Shown piece after piece: positions 60,669-64,000 of a DNA stretch of 64,000 nucleotides (within the stretch, counting starts at the first letter, position 1; each line of letters begins with the position of its first letter). The position numbers and the translations under genes were made by a program. Source of the stretch: JBFMFR01 sp040752025 (GTDB lineage Bacteria; Chloroflexota; Anaerolineae; Anaerolineales; UBA4823); assembly GCA_040752025.1 (NCBI GenBank), contig JBFMFR010000022.1, positions 36,140-100,139 of the forward strand. The letters run 5' to 3'. The notes beneath the pieces were generated by a model. It was not told where the DNA came from, made no database searches, and saw only the letters and a program-made list of their open reading frames with translations.

Positions 60669-62243
60669 CTATTCGATCGTAGTCTGGATCTGCTCGTGCA
60701 TGTAGAGCTGCAGGTAGTAATGCCCGCCAGCGTTCTTGCCGCTCGAGCCGGAGCCCTTCCAGCCGCCGAAGGGTTGGAATCCGGGCCAGGCGCCGGTGGT
60801 GGCGCCCTGCGGGCGGTTGGCGTAGGTCACGCCGGCCTGGATGTTCTCGAAGAACCACTTGACTTCTTCTTTGGAGCCGTAGAAACCGGCGGTCAGGCCG
60901 TAGTCGACGGCGTTGGCGTGCTGCATGGCCTCGTCCAGGCTCTTGACTTTGCCGAGGGTGGTGATGGGCACGAACATCTCGTGCTTCCACAGGCGGTGTT
61001 CGTAGGGCAGGTCCGCTACCAGAGTCGGGGCGCAGTAATAGCCCTTGCCCAGGGCGCCTTCGGTGAGCACGCCCCCGCCGGTGAGGAAGCGGCCGGCTTT
61101 GCCGAGGTCGGCGGTGAAGTCTTTGAAGTCCTGGTAGGAGCTTTGGTTGATGACCGGGCCGAGGAAGATCGGGCGCTCGGTGGGATCGCCGATCGAGATT
61201 TTCTGGGTCAGGGCGACGATCTTTTCGACCAGAGCTTCGTAAACGGGCTCTTCAATGAAGACGCGCGAGCAGGCCGAGCACTTCTGGCCCTGCAGGCCGA
61301 AGGCCGAGCGCACGATGCCGGTGGCGGCGTGCTCCAGGTCAGCGTGGCGCGAGACGATGGCGGGGTTCTTGCCGCCCAGCTCTAAAATGGCGGGGCGCAC
61401 CCACTGGCCGGCAGCGTAGTCGCGGAAGATCTTCATGCCGACATCGTAAGAGCCGGTGAAGGTCACGCCATCCACTTCGGGGCTCTCGATCAGGGCCTGG
61501 CCCAGGGTGCGGCCAGGGCCGGTGACGAAGTTGACCACGCCATCCGGCAGGCCGGCGTCGCGGAAGCACTCGGCCAGCAGGCGCACGATCCAGGGGGTGT
61601 CGGTAGCGGGCTTGATCACGAGGGTATTGCCGCTGACCAGGGCCGCCCCGGCCGGGCCGCCGGTGAGGGCGAAGGGGAAGTTGAAGGGGCTGATCACCAG
61701 CCAGACGCCGTAAGGGCGCAGCACGGACATGTTGGTGGCGGTGTAGCCCACCAGGGGGTCCTTGCCCATTTCGACGATGAAGCCGTCGTTTGTTTCCATC
61801 TGGTAGCAGGCGTAGCGGATCAGGTCGGCGGTCTCGGCCACGTCGCCCAGCGATTCCATGCGGTTCTTGCCGACTTCCAGGGCCATGGCGACGCCCAGCT
61901 CGAAGATGCGCTCATCGATCAGGTCGGCGGCCTTGCGCAGCAGCTCGACGCGCGTCTGCCAGGGGGCGCCGCTCCACACGGGGAAGGCCTTGCGGGCGGC
62001 GGCCAGGGCGGCCTGGGCGTGCTCCTGGCTGCCTTTCTGCATGACGGCCAGGACGGTGTCGGTGTTGATCGGCGTGCGGTCCTCGAATTTCTCATCGGCG
62101 AAGACGTCCTTGCCGTCGATGATCATGGCGTGTTCGGCGCCCAGGGCGGCTTTGGTTTTGGCCAGGGCGGCGTCGAACTTTTCGTGCAGCTCCTCGGGCG
62201 GATTGAACATGGTGGCGTAGGTTAGCTTGAACTTTTCAGTCAT
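60669..62243 (-). CDS. pruA: 1-Pyrroline-5-carboxylate dehydrogenase
   Basis: A 524-residue aldehyde dehydrogenase of the L-glutamate gamma-semialdehyde type, the second step of proline breakdown. The catalytic Glu is in LELGGKNPAIV near 290 and the catalytic Cys in FGLQGQKCSACSRVF near 320. NFPFALTGGPAGAALVSGNT is the NAD contact, and the family N-terminal arm EDRTPINTDTVLAVMQKG is present. AAGGAG precedes the ATG. No proline dehydrogenase gene lies nearby; it could also serve arginine or aldehyde metabolism next to AOR. Confidence 0.93.
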   Translation of the reverse strand: MTEKFKLTYATMFNPPEELHEKFDAALAKTKAALGAEHAMIIDGKDVFADEKFEDRTPINTDTVLAVMQKGSQEHAQAALAAARKAFPVWSGAPWQTRVELLRKAADLIDERIFELGVAMALEVGKNRMESLGDVAETADLIRYACYQMETNDGFIVEMGKDPLVGYTATNMSVLRPYGVWLVISPFNFPFALTGGPAGAALVSGNTLVIKPATDTPWIVRLLAECFRDAGLPDGVVNFVTGPGRTLGQALIESPEVDGVTFTGSYDVGMKIFRDYAAGQWVRPAILELGGKNPAIVSRHADLEHAATGIVRSAFGLQGQKCSACSRVFIEEPVYEALVEKIVALTQKISIGDPTERPIFLGPVINQSSYQDFKDFTADLGKAGRFLTGGGVLTEGALGKGYYCAPTLVADLPYEHRLWKHEMFVPITTLGKVKSLDEAMQHANAVDYGLTAGFYGSKEEVKWFFENIQAGVTYANRPQGATTGAWPGFQPFGGWKGSGSSGKNAGGHYYLQLYMHEQIQTTIE

Positions 62244-62496
62244 CTATTTATCTCCTTGTGTGAAAAAACTGGTCTCGCGTGGAATGCGAGTAGCGTGGAT
62301 ACGTAAGCATAAACAGCTTGCCTGAATTGCACCTATAGTATAGCGCACCTTGGCTGTCTTGGTCAAAAGTCACATGTACGCTTCTGGGCATGACAGATTT
62401 CCGGTTTGGGGGGAAACGCGGTCAACTGATTTTGGGAACGGATTGGGTAAGGGATGAGGAACTGATGCGCCCCTCCGATGGATCTCAGGATACTGT
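62244..62496. other. Non-coding stretch before the MITE-like element
   Basis: No gene, terminator or strong promoter was recognised here. The part 62330-62345 (CACCTATAGTATAGCGC) has -10-like sequences for the minus strand. Confidence 0.4.
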
Positions 62497-62644
62497 CTAG
62501 CAGAGCCTGTCGGAGAGGCATTTGGATTCGAGGCTTTAGCCGGATTTTGGCTGGTAATTGCCGGTTTCTGTCACTTTTCACCGGCTGAAGCCTCGATTCC
62601 AACACTCTGGCGGAAGTTTTCCGTTTTCTCCGACAACCTGCTAG
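62497..62644. mobile_element. MITE-like inverted-repeat element
   Basis: A 148-bp element with terminal inverted repeats: CTAGCAG...TGTCGGAGA on the left and TCTCCGACA...CTGCTAG on the right. Inside, 62522-62543 pairs with 62581-62602 (20 of 22 positions). CTAG stands at both ends and could be a target duplication. No transposase is encoded. It looks like a non-autonomous insertion of an IS with such ends. Confidence 0.55.
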
Positions 62645-62651
62645 TAGCCGC

Positions 62652-62699
62652 AATACTATAGTATTACCGCGCAAATCTTTGGTTGCGGCTGGAAGCCGC
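62652..62699. repeat. Palindrome and small hairpin next to the MITE-like element
   Basis: AATACTATAGTATT (62652-62665) is a perfect 14-base palindrome; GCGGCT-GGA-AGCCGC (62685-62699) is a tight hairpin. Both lie in the AT-rich leader of the lipoprotein gene. Confidence 0.5.
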
Positions 62700-62767
62700 G
62701 CTATGCATCATAGTACAATCCTAGAGATAACCGAAGCGATCTCCTTCTAATCAGTGAGGTGTATCCA

Positions 62768-63895
62768 ATGCCCGCAAAATTTATAAAAGTGTTATGGATT
62801 TTGACAATTGCGCTATCTTTGTCTGGATGTAAAAGTCAAACTCTTGATAGCGCTATTGATGTGGTAAAACCGACTGTACTCGATGAATTAGATGGGACAG
62901 TCGCAATCGTATTATTAGAGGATCAAATTGTAAGGTTTGAATGCGTTTATGCTCGCGAAGATTGTATTCCAGATGTAGATATCAAGGATTATGCGCTTCT
63001 TGATTGGCCTTATCATTTAGGACCAGTACTCTATTATAGCCCATCCAGCATCTATATGATCTTGTACACCGGCAATGCTGCCACTTGGGAAAGTAGTATC
63101 GTTCACTATAATCCACAATCCAGGGAAATCAAGTCCATAAAATTACCCGGAGAGCTTAAAAATCTACACTTGGCGACCGCTGGCGGTCGTTTGATACTGG
63201 TTGGCGATTCTCACAGGAATGTGTACATAGTGGATGACAAATTGTCAATCACGAGCGTGGAAGTCGGATCACCAATCCATAAACTTCTCGGAGCAAATGA
63301 TCATGAAGTGATTGCACTGAATCAACGACCTGTTGAGAAGGATGGAGAATACTTAATTGAAGTTTACGTGATTGATATTTTATCTGGACGATTTATAGAA
63401 GAGCGCTTGAAATTACCTGGGCTAGAATTGGTAAATTCACAAGTTGCTCCACAGGCCGGAAGAAAGTATTTGGCTAATGTAGAGGGGATCAGCAGAGATT
63501 TGAAATATCTTTATTGTTTATATTTTCTCGGGGACGAGCCGGGAAAAATCAGGCTTGGGACATTTGATATTAAAACCTCAAAAGAGGTGGCCTCAACGCA
63601 AGATCCTGGCCTTGTCAGAATGACGTCTGGCTACGCTCAATACCACGAATTTCTGTATACGAGCTATGTTGGAAATGGGTATGGTGTAGGCGCTTCCCTG
63701 ATCGATATGTCCACAGTTTCATCATTATTAGTTGACTACTATAAAGAGTTGGGATCAAAGGGAAAGCTCATCATTGTGCCTATGGGTAGATTCTTTCTGT
63801 TGAACACAACGGATTACATTATTCGATTATCCCAATCCGGTGCGATTCTTGATAAATACCAGATACCAGAAGATTGGGTGTTGTCCCTCATTTGA
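62768..63895 (+). CDS. AT-rich lipoprotein gene, propeller-like
   Basis: A 375-residue exported lipoprotein with the lipobox LSLSGC, lipid Cys near residue 21. The remainder is beta-rich with loosely repeated units (LYYSPSSIYMILYTGNAATW, LILVGDSHRNVYIVDDK, IRLSQSGAILDKYQI), which suggests a beta-propeller, but no family was recognised. GAGGTG precedes the ATG at 62768. Codon use is much richer in A and T (ATT, TTA, AAA) than anywhere else in the window, and the gene lies between a MITE-like repeat and a probable transposase, which points to recent acquisition. Confidence 0.75.
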   Translation: MPAKFIKVLWILTIALSLSGCKSQTLDSAIDVVKPTVLDELDGTVAIVLLEDQIVRFECVYAREDCIPDVDIKDYALLDWPYHLGPVLYYSPSSIYMILYTGNAATWESSIVHYNPQSREIKSIKLPGELKNLHLATAGGRLILVGDSHRNVYIVDDKLSITSVEVGSPIHKLLGANDHEVIALNQRPVEKDGEYLIEVYVIDILSGRFIEERLKLPGLELVNSQVAPQAGRKYLANVEGISRDLKYLYCLYFLGDEPGKIRLGTFDIKTSKEVASTQDPGLVRMTSGYAQYHEFLYTSYVGNGYGVGASLIDMSTVSSLLVDYYKELGSKGKLIIVPMGRFFLLNTTDYIIRLSQSGAILDKYQIPEDWVLSLI

Positions 63896-63968
63896 CTTGA
63901 TGAGGTAATCGAAATCTGAAAAATTGGCGTATCCTTGAAGGCATACTGTGCCAATCGAGGATGCCACA

Positions 63969-64000
63969 ATGGACTGGAACACACTTTATTGTCCGAAAAA
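63969..64000 (+). CDS. Probable IS transposase, first codons only
   Basis: ATG GAC TGG AAC ACA CTT TAT TGT CCG AAA reads MDWNTLYCPK and runs off the window. GAGGA lies 9 bases upstream. IS1-type transposases of Chloroflexota often begin with M-D-W-x-T-L-Y-C-P, the first half of a zinc knuckle. Only ten residues are visible, so the call is tentative. Confidence 0.4.
   Translation, partial: MDWNTLYCPK

Overview
The window looks like a chromosomal segment of a member of the Chloroflexota, most likely class Anaerolineae. This is an inference from gene content: a very long SecA and an extended DnaE, a BTAD/NB-ARC/TPR regulator, an ECF sigma factor paired with a DUF5667 protein, many PASTA-less Ser/Thr kinase and sensor-kinase type genes, an Os1348-type NHLP-clan peptide, CSLR beta-helix/PKD surface proteins and a tungsten-type aldehyde:ferredoxin oxidoreductase. 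Most of the DNA is GC-rich; the last 1.3 kb is clearly AT-richer. No rRNA, tRNA, CRISPR array or prophage was recognised.

Layout. 1-7.1 kb: the end of ychF, a membrane Ser/Thr kinase, galactokinase, a lactate-permease-type transporter with a tiny membrane partner, a kinase-substrate-like membrane protein, a CPBP protease and a DUF1684 protein. 7.2-10.6 kb: terC and mutS2. 10.7-18.6 kb (minus strand): a DUF333 lipoprotein, a thioredoxin-reductase-fold flavoprotein without the redox cysteine pair, malic enzyme, an acyl-CoA dehydrogenase-like protein, a zinc-ribbon protein, a tandem universal stress protein and a TolB-like lipoprotein. 18.8-25.6 kb (plus strand): ECF sigma factor, DUF5667 protein, TadG-like secreted protein, methylmalonyl-CoA mutase B12 subunit, meaB, a GNAT gene broken by one amber codon, mutM and a membrane-anchored protein.

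25.6-40.1 kb: a GH4 glycosidase with decayed LacI and possible ABC-permease remnants beside it, adenosine deaminase, secA, a CrtI-type oxidoreductase, a TPR protein and a 1,094-residue BTAD regulator. 40.3-51.7 kb: dnaE, then a minus-strand run in which the two subunits of a CoA-transferase flank two unrelated genes, followed by a membrane sensor histidine kinase and a radical SAM sulfatase maturase. 51.8-57.7 kb: a Tat-exported sulfatase (substrate of that maturase), a surface beta-helix protein, a RiPP-like NHLP-clan peptide and a Crp/Fnr regulator. 58.0-62.2 kb: ferredoxin, aldehyde:ferredoxin oxidoreductase and a MoaD/ThiS protein as one operon, then a 1-pyrroline-5-carboxylate dehydrogenase. 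62.4-64 kb: a MITE-like inverted repeat, an AT-rich lipoprotein gene and the first codons of a probable transposase.

Functional picture: an anaerobic or facultative heterotroph that handles organic acids (lactate permease, malic enzyme, CoA-transferase, acyl-CoA dehydrogenase, methylmalonyl-CoA mutase parts), aldehydes (AOR, P5C dehydrogenase) and sugars (galactokinase, GH4, sulfatase). The points most worth a second look are the broken CoA-transferase operon with a stand-alone sensor domain inside it, the redox-cysteine-less TrxR-like protein, the oversized SecA, the NHLP-clan peptide, three neighbouring genes with leaderless-type promoters, and the amber codon in the acetyltransferase.
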